Positions 45,829 to 54,695 of a stretch of 64,000 nt of DNA are shown here, piece after piece. The stretch is from Idiomarina piscisalsi (GTDB lineage Bacteria; Pseudomonadota; Gammaproteobacteria; Enterobacterales; Alteromonadaceae). Made by a program: the position numbers and the translations under genes. Numbering within the stretch: position 1 is the first letter of the stretch; each line of letters starts with the position of its first letter. The stretch covers positions 1,550,001-1,614,000 of the forward strand of contig NZ_CP022133.1 in assembly GCF_002211765.1 (NCBI RefSeq). The letters are read 5' to 3'. A model generated the notes under the pieces. That model saw only the letters and a program-made list of their open reading frames with translations. It had not been told where the DNA came from and ran no database searches.

Positions 45829-48045
45829 ATGATGTTTATTCAGGGGTCGCGGCAAGCCGTTATCGCGGCAGTTGTGGGAGTGGCTGTCACTCTCACCGCA
45901 TTTTTCTATCTGCGATACACTGAAAATGAGCAGGCTCATGAAGCGCTTGAGACGGAAGCCTATAGTTTACAGCGAGATATTCGTCAGAGCCTTGTGTCAC
46001 ATTTATTCGTCGCTGAACTGCTGGCTCGCGAGTGGGAACGAAGCGAAATAAACTTGATCTCCCGACGCAGTGCTGACGCAGACATTGTCACGCTTTACTA
46101 CCCCAACGTTCAGAATGTGGTTTGGCTTGATGACAGCCAGACAATCCAGTTTCTGTATCCAAGAAATGAACAAACTGCATTGGTGGGCTCCGTATTCTCC
46201 GGTAGCTCACTCAGCGCTCAGCTCAGTCAATCACAAAATAACCGCCACGCGATGATGGGCTATGCCGGGAACTTGGGTCAGTTAAGCAGTGATATTGCCA
46301 TTTTTGTTCGGGTTCAACGTTCCGACACTCCAGGTTTCTTAGGCTTTGTCATAAGCTTGCAGAGCATGTTCAACAACGTCATTCGCACCAATATCAGCGA
46401 AGGCTTTCAAGTCAGTATTAGTAACGATTCAGGTGTACTCTACGAATTTGCAGGTGACCCGTCGTTGAAAGATGACTGGACACACAGCCGCCGCTTGCAG
46501 GTTGTTGGCAATAGCTGGGAACTGTCGGTTTGGCCAACCACTGAACACATGAGCGATCTTCGTGGAGCCGTTTCTATCGCGGTTTTGCTTGCCGGATTGT
46601 TTATCACTGCAGCGCTGACCTTTGTACTGTATATACTGGGGCAAAGTCGTTTTAAAGCACAACAACTAGCGGATGCTAATATTGAGCTTTACAGTGAAAT
46701 TGATGAGCGTGAGCGTGTTGAAAAACAAATGGCCTACCTGGCAGAGCACGATCCTCTTACCGGTCTGATTAATAGAAATGCACTAAAACGTATTTTGGGC
46801 GAATGGTTAGAGCGAACCGACACCCGAACAAACTCAGCATTGTTGTTTATTGATCTCGACCGATTCAAAGAGGTGAATGATGCGCTGGGACATACAGTCG
46901 GCGATGAGCTGTTAAGACGTGTTGCGCGTCGAATTAATAAGCTGGCTCCAACCGACAGCCAACTCGCCCGTGTTGGCGGTGACGAATTCCTGCTGGCAAT
47001 TGAGAGCACAGAAAGTCGAGAACAAGTAGTCACACTAGCAGAGCGATTACTCCAGGCTTTGGATGCACACTTCTTTGTCGATGTTTATGAGCTTTTCATC
47101 AGCGCCTCTATTGGCATTACCTTTGCTGAAGACGCCGATTTTAATGCCGAGTACTTTATTCGTAATGCCGACACCGCGCTTTATCAAGCTAAAGAACAGG
47201 GACGTAATACCTACAAAATTTATGATAAAGCCATTCATAAAGATTTAACTAAAAAACTCGAACTGGTTAAACGCTTACGTCATGCGGTGAATAAACAGCA
47301 GCTGACTGTCTATTACCAGCCTAAAGTCGAGCTTAGTAGTCGACGTATTACCGGGTTTGAAGCGTTAGTTCGTTGGGTAGGTGAGGACGGCTCGATCATT
47401 CCGCCGGATAAGTTTATTCCGTTAGCCGAAGATACCGGTTTAATCATTCCTATTTCGGAATACGTTATGCGCGAATCGTTTTTACAGCTGAAGCAATGGC
47501 ATGAGCTTGGCTTCACTGAGCTGAGTATCGCGATTAATATTTCAGGTAAGCAGCTGCACCTGCCAGACTTTGCCGACGATGTTATCGAAAAGGTCAAGGA
47601 AGCCAAACTGCCCCCAAATAAAGTTGAACTTGAGCTTACCGAGCAAGTTTTTATTGAGAATATACAGTCGCACACCCGTTTTATGCACTCAGTGCGTGAA
47701 TACGGCATGTCATTAGCCATTGATGATTTCGGTGTGGGTTATTCGTCACTTTCTTATTTGAAGAACTTCCCGGTAACGTCGCTGAAAATTGATCGTTCCT
47801 TCGTGAAAGACTTACCGGATAACGAAGATGATGCGACCATTACTCAAACAATTATTAGCTTAGCACGCAACTTAAATATCCAATTGGTTGCAGAAGGCAT
47901 TGAAACGGAAGAACAAGTTGAGTTCCTGCTGCATAGAGAGTGCGCGACCGGTCAAGGTTACTTATTCAGCAAACCTATTCCCGCTCAACAAGTGACTCAA
48001 TTATTACAGCAGTACAACGGGCTAATACCAATACAAATAGCCTGA
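45829..48045 (+). CDS. Membrane GGDEF/EAL protein with periplasmic sensor domain
   Basis: 738 residues. Membrane segments at about 10-30 and 248-270 flank a periplasmic region that resembles a CHASE sensor ('PNVQNVVWLDDSQTIQFLYP', 'GFLGFVISLQSMFNNVI'). Then a GGDEF domain ('DPLTGLINRNAL', intact RVGGDEF near 380) and an EAL domain (FEALVRW near 508, 'LELTEQVFIEN', DDFGVGYSSLSYL near 631) with all signature residues present, so both synthesis and hydrolysis of c-di-GMP are possible. It starts 3 bp after the acetoacetyl-CoA synthetase gene and is followed by ETF-QO, so it lies inside a catabolic operon. Ligand unknown. Confidence 0.92.
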   Translation: MMFIQGSRQAVIAAVVGVAVTLTAFFYLRYTENEQAHEALETEAYSLQRDIRQSLVSHLFVAELLAREWERSEINLISRRSADADIVTLYYPNVQNVVWLDDSQTIQFLYPRNEQTALVGSVFSGSSLSAQLSQSQNNRHAMMGYAGNLGQLSSDIAIFVRVQRSDTPGFLGFVISLQSMFNNVIRTNISEGFQVSISNDSGVLYEFAGDPSLKDDWTHSRRLQVVGNSWELSVWPTTEHMSDLRGAVSIAVLLAGLFITAALTFVLYILGQSRFKAQQLADANIELYSEIDERERVEKQMAYLAEHDPLTGLINRNALKRILGEWLERTDTRTNSALLFIDLDRFKEVNDALGHTVGDELLRRVARRINKLAPTDSQLARVGGDEFLLAIESTESREQVVTLAERLLQALDAHFFVDVYELFISASIGITFAEDADFNAEYFIRNADTALYQAKEQGRNTYKIYDKAIHKDLTKKLELVKRLRHAVNKQQLTVYYQPKVELSSRRITGFEALVRWVGEDGSIIPPDKFIPLAEDTGLIIPISEYVMRESFLQLKQWHELGFTELSIAINISGKQLHLPDFADDVIEKVKEAKLPPNKVELELTEQVFIENIQSHTRFMHSVREYGMSLAIDDFGVGYSSLSYLKNFPVTSLKIDRSFVKDLPDNEDDATITQTIISLARNLNIQLVAEGIETEEQVEFLLHRECATGQGYLFSKPIPAQQVTQLLQQYNGLIPIQIA

Positions 48046-48062
48046 ATTAAGTGGAGGTTCAC

Positions 48063-49709
48063 GTGGAACGCGAAAGCATGGAATTTGATGTCGTTATAGT
48101 TGGAGCTGGGCCTGCGGGTTTAGCAACGGCATGTCGACTCGGTCAGCTGGCTCAGGAAAACGAGCAAGAGCTGATGATTTGTGTTGTTGAGAAAGGTGCA
48201 GACATTGGCGCTCACATTTTATCGGGCGCGGTATTTGAACCTCGCGCTTTAAACGAACTATTTCCAGACTGGAAAGATAGAGGGGCACCGCTTAACACCG
48301 AAGTGACCGGTGACGACATTCTGTTACTAAAAGACGAAGAAAGTTTCAGTCGTTTACCCAACTTTTCGGTGCCTAAAACCTTTCACAATAAAGGTAACTA
48401 TATTGCCAGTATGGGAAACCTGTGCCGCTGGATGGCTGAACAAGCTGAACAGTTAGGCATTGAAATTTTCCCTGGTTTTTCCGCCGCAGAGCTACTCTAC
48501 AACAATGACGGCTCTGTCGCAGGTGTACAAACTGGTGATATGGGTGTCGCAAAAGACGGTTCTGAAAAAGACGGCTACATGCCGGGTATGGAGCTAAGAG
48601 CAAAATACACCGTATTTGCAGAAGGCTGCCGCGGTCATCTGGGCAAGCAGCTGATTAATCAGTTTGAACTAGACAAAGACGCCACTCCACAACACTACGG
48701 TCTTGGCTTTAAAGAAATATGGGACATTCCTGAAGAGCTGCACGAGCCCGGTAAAGTGGTGCACACCGCCGGCTGGCCTTTAGAGGGTCATGCGAACGGT
48801 GGCGGCTACCTTTATCACGCTGAAGACGGTCAAGTGTACCTGGGTCTGATTGTCGATTTAAACTATGAAAATCCGTACGTGAACCCTTTCCAGGAATTCC
48901 AGCGCTTCAAGACGCATCCAGCGATTAAGCAGATTATCGAAAACGGTAAACGTGTCTCTTATGGCGCCCGAGCTATTGCCAAAGGTGGCTACTATTCATT
49001 ACCTAAAATGACTTTCCCTGGTGGTTTAATTGTTGGCTGCAACGCAGGCACATTGAACTTCTCTAAAATTAAAGGGAATCATACCGCGATGAAGTCAGGC
49101 ATGATTGCCGCTGAAACGCTTTTTGATGAATTAAAAGCTGGCAACGCAAATACTGAAGCAGCGCAGTACACAGAACGCTTTGAGTCGTCCTGGGTGTACG
49201 ACGAGTTGTATCGCTCACGCAACTTCGGTGGCGCGGTTCATAAGCTCGGTACGATGCTCGGTGGTGCCTATAATATGGTTGACCAGAACTGGTTTGGCGG
49301 AAAACTACCGTTTAAATTCAAAGAGTGGACACCAGACTATAAAGCAACGGGTAAAGCCGACAACTTTAAGCCTATTGACTACCCTAAAGCGGATAATAAA
49401 TTAACCTTTGATCGCCTGTCTTCTGTGTTTTTATCGAATACGAACCATGCTGAAGACCAACCATGTCATCTAAAACTAAAAGATGACGATATTCCATTAA
49501 AAGTTAATTTACCGGTATACGCTGAACCAGCACAGCGCTACTGCCCAGCAGGAGTGTATGAAGTTGTCGAGGAAGACGGAAAAGAAGTTTTCCAAATAAA
49601 CGCCCAAAACTGCATACATTGCAAAACCTGTGACATTAAAGATCCCAGCCAAAATATTACGTGGGTCGTTCCTGAGGGTGGCGGCGGACCAACTTACCCG
49701 AATATGTAA
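48063..49709 (+). CDS. Electron transfer flavoprotein-ubiquinone oxidoreductase
   Basis: Membrane-bound FAD/4Fe-4S enzyme that moves electrons from ETF (fed by acyl-CoA dehydrogenases) to ubiquinone. 548 residues: FAD loop 'VVIVGAGPAGLATACRLGQLA' near 10-30, middle quinone region 'GGYYSLPKMTFPGGLIVGCNAGTLNFSKIKGNHTAMKSG', and the C-terminal cluster Cys residues in 'RYCPAGVYEV' and 'NCIHCKTCDIKDP'. A GTG at 48051 opens the frame, but GGAGG at 48052-48056 favours the GTG at 48063 six bases later. Last gene of the liu operon. Confidence 0.95.
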   Translation: MERESMEFDVVIVGAGPAGLATACRLGQLAQENEQELMICVVEKGADIGAHILSGAVFEPRALNELFPDWKDRGAPLNTEVTGDDILLLKDEESFSRLPNFSVPKTFHNKGNYIASMGNLCRWMAEQAEQLGIEIFPGFSAAELLYNNDGSVAGVQTGDMGVAKDGSEKDGYMPGMELRAKYTVFAEGCRGHLGKQLINQFELDKDATPQHYGLGFKEIWDIPEELHEPGKVVHTAGWPLEGHANGGGYLYHAEDGQVYLGLIVDLNYENPYVNPFQEFQRFKTHPAIKQIIENGKRVSYGARAIAKGGYYSLPKMTFPGGLIVGCNAGTLNFSKIKGNHTAMKSGMIAAETLFDELKAGNANTEAAQYTERFESSWVYDELYRSRNFGGAVHKLGTMLGGAYNMVDQNWFGGKLPFKFKEWTPDYKATGKADNFKPIDYPKADNKLTFDRLSSVFLSNTNHAEDQPCHLKLKDDDIPLKVNLPVYAEPAQRYCPAGVYEVVEEDGKEVFQINAQNCIHCKTCDIKDPSQNITWVVPEGGGGPTYPNM

Positions 49710-49732
49710 TTGTTCTGTAAAGGTCACTTATA

Positions 49733-49774
49733 AAAACACCCAGGCATGCTATATGTCTGGGTGTTTTATTTTTT
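49733..49774 (+). terminator. Intrinsic terminator of the liu operon
   Basis: Perfect 11-bp stem (AAAACACCCAG at 49733-49743 and CTGGGTGTTTT at 49757-49767) with a 13-base loop, followed by ATTTTTTT. It lies 24 bp after the ETF-QO stop. Confidence 0.9.
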
Positions 49775-49838
49775 AGAGCTTGTAGAAATAAACGTTCTGG
49801 ACTAAACCTAATTAAGACGAAGAAATGAGGTGACTATT

Positions 49839-50306
49839 ATGAAACACAGCAATTTAGGAATAACATCGATTTTCGCTGTTTTATTGGTTTTCAGCGGGTC
49901 TGCTTTAGCTCAGCAAAAAGCGGAAGAAACTAAAAAAACAACAGAAATGAAGCAAGATAAACAGGAACTAAAAGCTGATATGGAAGCCATGCGTGAAGAA
50001 CGCAAAGCTGAAATGGAAGCGATGCATGAAGAGCACAAGGCTGAGATGATGGAACGTAAGGCGGAACACAAAGCCGAAATGCAAGCAAGTAAGGAAGAGC
50101 AGAAGTATGAAAAAGAAGAACGAAAATTAGAAAAAGAGAAAAGAAAGTACGCTAAAGAAGAGAAAAAAGAAAAGTGGAAAGCTGAAAAAGAAAAACGCAA
50201 ACATGAAATGAAAGAAAAGCGTCAGTCACTAAAGGATAAGAAAGACGACTCGGATAATGACTCAGGTGACGATGATAATAAGGATGGCAATAATAATATC
50301 TCTTAA
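49839..50306 (+). CDS. Exported highly charged Lys/Glu-rich helical protein
   Basis: I do not recognise this gene. From the ATG at 49839 (GAGG eight bases upstream) it encodes 155 residues: a Sec signal peptide cleaved after residue 24 (FSGSALA-QQK), then about 110 residues made almost only of Lys, Glu, Met, Ala and Arg with repeating units such as 'AEMEAMHEEHKAEM' and 'KEERKLEKEKRKYAKEEKKEK', ending in an Asp/Asn-rich tail. The pattern predicts one long single alpha-helix or coiled coil in the periplasm. No lipobox. It has its own terminator and sits next to an H-NS-like gene. Confidence 0.75.
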   Translation: MKHSNLGITSIFAVLLVFSGSALAQQKAEETKKTTEMKQDKQELKADMEAMREERKAEMEAMHEEHKAEMMERKAEHKAEMQASKEEQKYEKEERKLEKEKRKYAKEEKKEKWKAEKEKRKHEMKEKRQSLKDKKDDSDNDSGDDDNKDGNNNIS

Positions 50307-50324
50307 GCCCACTAAATATTAGAT

Positions 50325-50353
50325 AGAAAAAGAGCGCTTATCGCTCTTTTTCT
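50325..50353 (+). terminator. Intrinsic terminator after the charged helical protein gene
   Basis: Perfect 12-bp stem, AGAAAAAGAGCG (50325-50336) with CGCTCTTTTTCT (50342-50353), five-base loop, T-rich second arm followed by GTTTT. The A-rich first arm also allows function on the minus strand. Confidence 0.85.
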
Positions 50354-50371
50354 GTTTTAGACCTTATTTTA

Positions 50372-50400
50372 TTGCTGCCTTTTTCATCAGGCGTTATTAT
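50372..50400 (+). promoter_or_regulatory. Putative sigma-70 promoter of the H-NS-like gene
   Basis: TTGCTG (50372-50377) and TATTAT (50395-50400) with an exact 17-base spacer; expected start near 50407, about 30 bases before the ATG. The region is AT-rich, as for many hns promoters. Pattern only. Confidence 0.5.
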
Positions 50401-50437
50401 TCTAAATAATTAAATAACTAAAACTAGGAAAGTCAGT

Positions 50438-50851
50438 ATGAGTGAGTTTTTAAATATTATTCGGCACGAAAGACGTTTAAAGTCGGCGTTAAAGTCTCTT
50501 TCAATTGAAGAGTTAGAAGCAATAAAAGAAAAATTTGATTCTGTCGTCGCAAAGCGCAGAGAAGAAGAAGCCGCAAAACTTCGGGAACAACAAGAAAAAT
50601 CAAAAAAAATAAAAGAATTTAAAGCCGCCATGGCCGATGCCGGTATTGAGCTTTCAGATATCCTTGAGCAAGAACTAGGTGGTGACCCCATCGTAAAAAC
50701 CACCAAAAAGCGCGCACCGAAGCCACCTAAATATGAATACATCGACGATGAAGGAAACCGCCAAACCTGGACAGGTCAAGGTAGAATGCCAAAACCGATG
50801 AAAACGGCATTAGATAATGGCAAACCGCTGGCGTCTTTTTTAATTAAGTAG
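50438..50851 (+). CDS. H-NS family nucleoid-associated protein
   Basis: AT-DNA-binding, xenogene-silencing type protein. 137 residues: N-terminal oligomerisation helices (residues 1-65, 'NIIRHERRLKSALKSLSIEELEAIKEKFDSVVAKRREEE'), a flexible linker 'TTKKRAPKPPKYEY', and the C-terminal DNA-binding domain with the AT-hook-like loop TWTGQGRMPKPM near 110-121 and 'ALDNGKPLASFLIK', close to E. coli 'TWTGQGRTP'. AGGAAAG precedes the ATG. A single-gene transcript between a terminator and the RcsF-like gene. Confidence 0.92.
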   Translation: MSEFLNIIRHERRLKSALKSLSIEELEAIKEKFDSVVAKRREEEAAKLREQQEKSKKIKEFKAAMADAGIELSDILEQELGGDPIVKTTKKRAPKPPKYEYIDDEGNRQTWTGQGRMPKPMKTALDNGKPLASFLIK

Positions 50852-50918
50852 CGCTTTTTGTTGAACAAAGTCTAAAGCTTGATTAGGCTATGAAAAAACA
50901 AAAACGCAAGGACACAAA

Positions 50919-51284
50919 TTGCGCTTTCCATTACTGATAGTTTCAATACCACTAATAACACTAACAGGCTGCTCCATCCTACCGAGCAGCTCTGGTTCGC
51001 CTGTGAGTTGGTCATCACATTCCGCTGATATTTATCGGCTCGGAAGTTTGCCCAGTTCAAACTACAAAATGGTCAGTATTGTTAATGGGGAAAGTTGCCA
51101 GCGAGAGTATAAAGCGGAACCTGCGTCAGAAAGCGAAGCACTAAAAGCATTAAGAGCAGATGCGGCTCGCTTTAAAGCCGATGCCATTATTGAAACACAG
51201 TGTTTTCATTTAAAACCCGACGCGGACTCCATTTGTTATAGTGAAGTCAGTTGCGCCGGGCGTGCTATTCAGTGGGTCGATTAA
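50919..51284 (+). CDS. RcsF-like outer membrane lipoprotein
   Basis: 121 residues with a lipoprotein signal ending LTGC (Cys 18). The mature part carries four cysteines at 60, 95, 106 and 112. E. coli RcsF has 74, 109, 118, 124: the first and last intervals (35 and 6) are identical, so the two nonconsecutive disulfides are probably kept, as are 'NGESCQ' and 'CYSEVSCAGRAI'. Start codon appears to be TTG at 50919, with AAGGA six bases upstream. RcsF senses envelope stress for the Rcs phosphorelay, but no rcs kinase gene is in the window. Confidence 0.8.
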   Translation: MRFPLLIVSIPLITLTGCSILPSSSGSPVSWSSHSADIYRLGSLPSSNYKMVSIVNGESCQREYKAEPASESEALKALRADAARFKADAIIETQCFHLKPDADSICYSEVSCAGRAIQWVD

Positions 51285-51289
51285 ACGTC

Positions 51290-51928
51290 TTAGTTATCTA
51301 GCTTACTAAGACGTACGTCGCCCACTCCCACTTCGACTTCAACCGTCACTGAGCCAGCGCCTTCATAGCTTGATTCAGATGTCACGACCATGCGCTCCTC
51401 ATTACTGTTAGCAAAATTATCCAAGCGCGTATCACCCACACCGACCGATGCTTTCACTTCTTTGTAGTCACCAGCACTCAGATCTAAGTCGATATCGCCA
51501 ACGCCCAGCTCAATATCACTGTTTACAAAAGGCAGAAGCCCGCTAATTTCGCCAACACCTAACTCTAAATCCAGTTGCTTAACGTTCGGTACTCGAACCA
51601 CCCAGTGCTGGACCATATCGTCCGCAGGTGTTGCCGATACCATCAACTTATTACCTTTTCTTTCGCTTTTTATTAACACTGCGTCAATGTCACCACCGCT
51701 GGTAAACCAACTGTCACCGTCTGACTCAACGCGCAACTCAATTTCTACTGCTTCATTGTCTGACGGCTCAATTTCAACCGTTCCTACCGTAGCGTCTATG
51801 TGAAGCTCTGTTTCAGAGTCAACGATATAGCTCTCCGATAATTCTTTTTCCTTCGCAAAGGCTGCTGTGCTTAAAGTCACTAAACCAATAAACGCCAATG
51901 TTAACGGCCAAATTTTATGCTTCATCAT
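51290..51928 (-). CDS. DUF4097-like exported beta-repeat protein
   Basis: 212 residues with a Sec signal peptide (KHKIWPLTLAFIGLVTLSTAAFA). The mature part has repeating short beta-strand units rich in Gly/Val/Asp ('LDLELGVGEISGLLPF', 'DIELGVGDIDLDLSAG', 'VSVGVGDTRLDNF', 'VEVGVGDVRLSKL'), the pattern of DUF4097/GIN-type right-handed beta-helix proteins of unknown function. The frame opens at 51961, but AAGGA stands eight bases before the ATG at 51928. Convergent with the RcsF-like gene, five bases apart. Confidence 0.7.
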   Translation of the reverse strand: MMKHKIWPLTLAFIGLVTLSTAAFAKEKELSESYIVDSETELHIDATVGTVEIEPSDNEAVEIELRVESDGDSWFTSGGDIDAVLIKSERKGNKLMVSATPADDMVQHWVVRVPNVKQLDLELGVGEISGLLPFVNSDIELGVGDIDLDLSAGDYKEVKASVGVGDTRLDNFANSNEERMVVTSESSYEGAGSVTVEVEVGVGDVRLSKLDN

Positions 51929-52126
51929 TTTGCTTTTCCTTTTTTGGTAGCACGTATTCATGATTAGTCAGTAATAACCTCAAATGGTTACTGGTATTCT
52001 GCAATCGCTGTGCCAATAAAATTAACTCTTAAAATTCAATATGTTAAATAAACATCAATTCTTAAGTTAGGCAAAATCGCAATAATATGGTCAAATCGAC
52101 TATTATTGGACAGACAAAGCAAACCG

Positions 52127-52831
52127 ATGAAAAGCCAGCAAGAATTGACACCTATTGCACATATCAGAACGCCCTACCCTGAAAAATTCAGCGTCCCCAG
52201 GCAAAGCCGTCTTACGCCTAACATTTATGCGACCGTTGAGCTAACCGGCGACTACGATCATGCCCAAGCCGTAAAGGGTATCGAGCAGTTTTCACATTTA
52301 TGGCTTGTGTTCGAGTTTCATCAACACAACCATTGGCAAGAGAAGGTGCGACCGCCAAGACTAGGGGGCAACGAATCTGTCGGCGTTTTCGCATCGCGAT
52401 CGCCTTTTCGTCCCAACCAGTTAGGGCTGTCTGTTGTTGAACTTATTAGCGTAGAAACGAGCCCAAATGTGAAGTTAGCCGTACGCGGAGCTGATATTGT
52501 GGACGGCACGCCTATTGTCGATATTAAGCCTTATATTCCATACGTCGACGCTGTACCCAATGCTAAAGGTGGTTTTGCTGACAACACGCCCAATGTCCTT
52601 AATGTCCAGCTATTAGATAACGCCAAACATCAATTAGAGCAAACCTCCAACGCCCCTCAAGCTCTGGAGACGGCTATAATCGAAGTACTTCAACAAGACC
52701 CCCGTCCGGCGTATCATAAAGAGAAACGCACCGACAGACGCTACGGAACGGCGCTTTTTGACTATAATATTCGTTGGTACGTGGAGGAAAATACGGTTTT
52801 TGTTGAAGAAATTATACAAAATACCCTGTAA
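52127..52831 (+). CDS. trmO: tRNA (adenine(37)-N6)-methyltransferase TrmO
   Basis: SAM-dependent N6-methylation of t6A37 in tRNA-Thr. 234 residues of the TsaA/YaeB family: 'LTPIAHIRTPYPEKFSVPRQSRL' at the N-terminus, 'HLWLVFEFHQ' near 62, 'VRPPRLGGNESVGVFASRSPFRPNQLGLSVVEL' near 77-109, 'VDGTPIVDIKPYIPYVD', and the C-terminal 'QDPRPAYHKE'. A TTG at 52106 opens the frame; the ATG at 52127 fits the family start. Confidence 0.93.
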   Translation: MKSQQELTPIAHIRTPYPEKFSVPRQSRLTPNIYATVELTGDYDHAQAVKGIEQFSHLWLVFEFHQHNHWQEKVRPPRLGGNESVGVFASRSPFRPNQLGLSVVELISVETSPNVKLAVRGADIVDGTPIVDIKPYIPYVDAVPNAKGGFADNTPNVLNVQLLDNAKHQLEQTSNAPQALETAIIEVLQQDPRPAYHKEKRTDRRYGTALFDYNIRWYVEENTVFVEEIIQNTL

Positions 52832-52910
52832 AAGGCTTTTGACCTTCAACAGACACTGCTAAACTTCGCCCTAATTTTTGACCACCCAATTTGCAGAGAA
52901 TTGCCAGACT

Positions 52911-54617
52911 ATGCGCAGTAGCCAATATTTATTATCAACGCTAAAAGAAACTCCGTCTGACGCTGAAATTGCGAGCCACAAGTTGATGTTAAGAGCCGGT
53001 ATGATACGAAAAGTCGCTGCCGGCCTTTATAATTGGACTCCAACGGGCTTGCGCGTTCTGCGCAAGGTGGAAGCGGTTGTCCGTGAGGAAATGGAAGCCA
53101 TTAATGCATTGGAAATACTAATGCCGATGGTTCAGCCGGCTGACCTCTGGCAAGAATCTGGTCGCTGGGACGATTACGGCCCAGAGCTGCTGCGCTTAAA
53201 GGATCGTAACCAGCGTGACTTTTTACTGGGTCCAACGCATGAAGAGATCATCAGTGAGTTAGTGCGCAAAGAAGTCAGCAGCTATAAACAGTTGCCTTTA
53301 ACTCTCTTCCAAATACAAACCAAATTCCGTGACGAAATTCGCCCTCGTTTTGGTGTGATGCGTGCACGCGAATTTATTATGAAAGACGCCTACTCTTTCC
53401 ATTTGAGCCAGGAGTCACTGCAAAAAACCTACGACGCAATGTATAAAGCGTACAGCTGTATATTCGAGCGCTTAGGTTTAGATTTCCGTCCGGTTATTGC
53501 CGATACCGGCTCTATTGGTGGTAACAGCTCTCACGAATTTCATGTTTTAGCTAGCTCGGGCGAGGACGCTATCGCGTTCTCTGATGCCTCAGATTATGCA
53601 GCAAATGTGGAAATGGCTGAAGCTCTGGCGCCTGCAGGCGAGCGCCCTGAGGGTGTTCAAGATATGGCTAAACATGAAGTACACGGTGATGAATTAGCCG
53701 CTGTACTTCAACCCTTGTCAGTTGAGAGTCAACAGGCGGTTAAGTCCGTTATTGTTAAAGCGTCAGACGAGATTGAAGCAGAATACGTTCAATTAGTCCT
53801 GCGTGCCGATCACGAGTTCAACAGCGTGAAAGCAGAGAAGCTACCTCAAGTCGCTGCACCACTAGAAGTACTGACAAAAACCGAGAAAGCAACCGGTGTT
53901 GAAGCTGCGTACATTGGTGTAGTGAACAGTAAACTGCCGTTATTGGTCGACAGAAGCGCTGCGCATTTAGCCGACTTTGCCTGTGGTGCCAACGAAAATG
54001 GTCAGTGGTTAACCGGCGTCAACTGGGAACGCGATGTTAACGATTTTGATGTCGTTGATATTCGTAATGTCGTTGAAGGCGACCCCAGCCCGTGTGGTAA
54101 GGGTAAAGTGAAAATTGCGCGCGGTATTGAAGTGGGTCATATTTTCCAGTTAGGCAAAAAATACAGCGACGCGATGAAAGTCGGTGTGCTCTCAGAAACC
54201 GGTAAACACGAAACGCTGACCATGGGCTGCTATGGTATTGGTGTGTCCCGAATTGTTGCAGCAGCTATTGAGCAACATAACGACGACCGAGGCATTCGCT
54301 GGCCGGACGCATTAGCACCATTCCAAGTCGCTATTGTGCCAATGAACATGCACAAGTCTGCACGCGTTCAGACTGCTGCTGAGAAGCTGTACGAAGAATT
54401 AAAGTCTCAGGGCATTGATGTTCTGTTTGACGACCGTAAAGAACGTCCTGGCGTGATGTTCACCGACATGGAGCTTATTGGTGTCCCTCATCAAATAGTG
54501 GTTGGTGAGCGCAACCTTGATGAAAACCAGGTTGAATACCAGTCTAGAGCCGGTGGCGAGAAACAGAAAGTCGACATTGATCAATGTGTTGATTTCGTCC
54601 TTAAGCAATTCGCTTAA
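52911..54617 (+). CDS. proS: Prolyl-tRNA synthetase
   Basis: Class II aminoacyl-tRNA synthetase, bacterial type with an editing (INS) domain. 568 residues (E. coli 572): '[20 protein letters not shown]' start, class II motif 1 '[18 protein letters not shown]', motif 2 '[25 protein letters not shown]', INS domain about 220-385, motif 3 '[18 protein letters not shown]', and anticodon domain to the end. The frame is open from 52878, but MRSSQYLL at 52911 is the family start; only a weak ribosome site is visible. Confidence 0.96.
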   Translation: MRSSQYLLSTLKETPSDAEIASHKLMLRAGMIRKVAAGLYNWTPTGLRVLRKVEAVVREEMEAINALEILMPMVQPADLWQESGRWDDYGPELLRLKDRNQRDFLLGPTHEEIISELVRKEVSSYKQLPLTLFQIQTKFRDEIRPRFGVMRAREFIMKDAYSFHLSQESLQKTYDAMYKAYSCIFERLGLDFRPVIADTGSIGGNSSHEFHVLASSGEDAIAFSDASDYAANVEMAEALAPAGERPEGVQDMAKHEVHGDELAAVLQPLSVESQQAVKSVIVKASDEIEAEYVQLVLRADHEFNSVKAEKLPQVAAPLEVLTKTEKATGVEAAYIGVVNSKLPLLVDRSAAHLADFACGANENGQWLTGVNWERDVNDFDVVDIRNVVEGDPSPCGKGKVKIARGIEVGHIFQLGKKYSDAMKVGVLSETGKHETLTMGCYGIGVSRIVAAAIEQHNDDRGIRWPDALAPFQVAIVPMNMHKSARVQTAAEKLYEELKSQGIDVLFDDRKERPGVMFTDMELIGVPHQIVVGERNLDENQVEYQSRAGGEKQKVDIDQCVDFVLKQFA

Positions 54618-54643
54618 TTCGCTCTACACCCAAAACAAGAAAA

Positions 54644-54669
54644 GCCTGATGATTACATCAGGCCTTTTT
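54644..54669 (+). terminator. Intrinsic terminator after proS
   Basis: Perfect 8-bp stem GCCTGATG (54644-54651) and CATCAGGC (54656-54663), four-base loop, followed by CTTTTTG. Also close to the end of the convergent gpt gene; AAAA on the other flank lets it work for both. Confidence 0.8.
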
Positions 54670-54695
54670 GTTTATGAAGCACTTAAACGCATTTC

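Noticed and set aside
51975..51990. TAACC/GGTTA inverted repeat upstream of the DUF4097 gene
   Set aside because: Only 5 bp per arm in AT-rich DNA, no match to an operator I can name.
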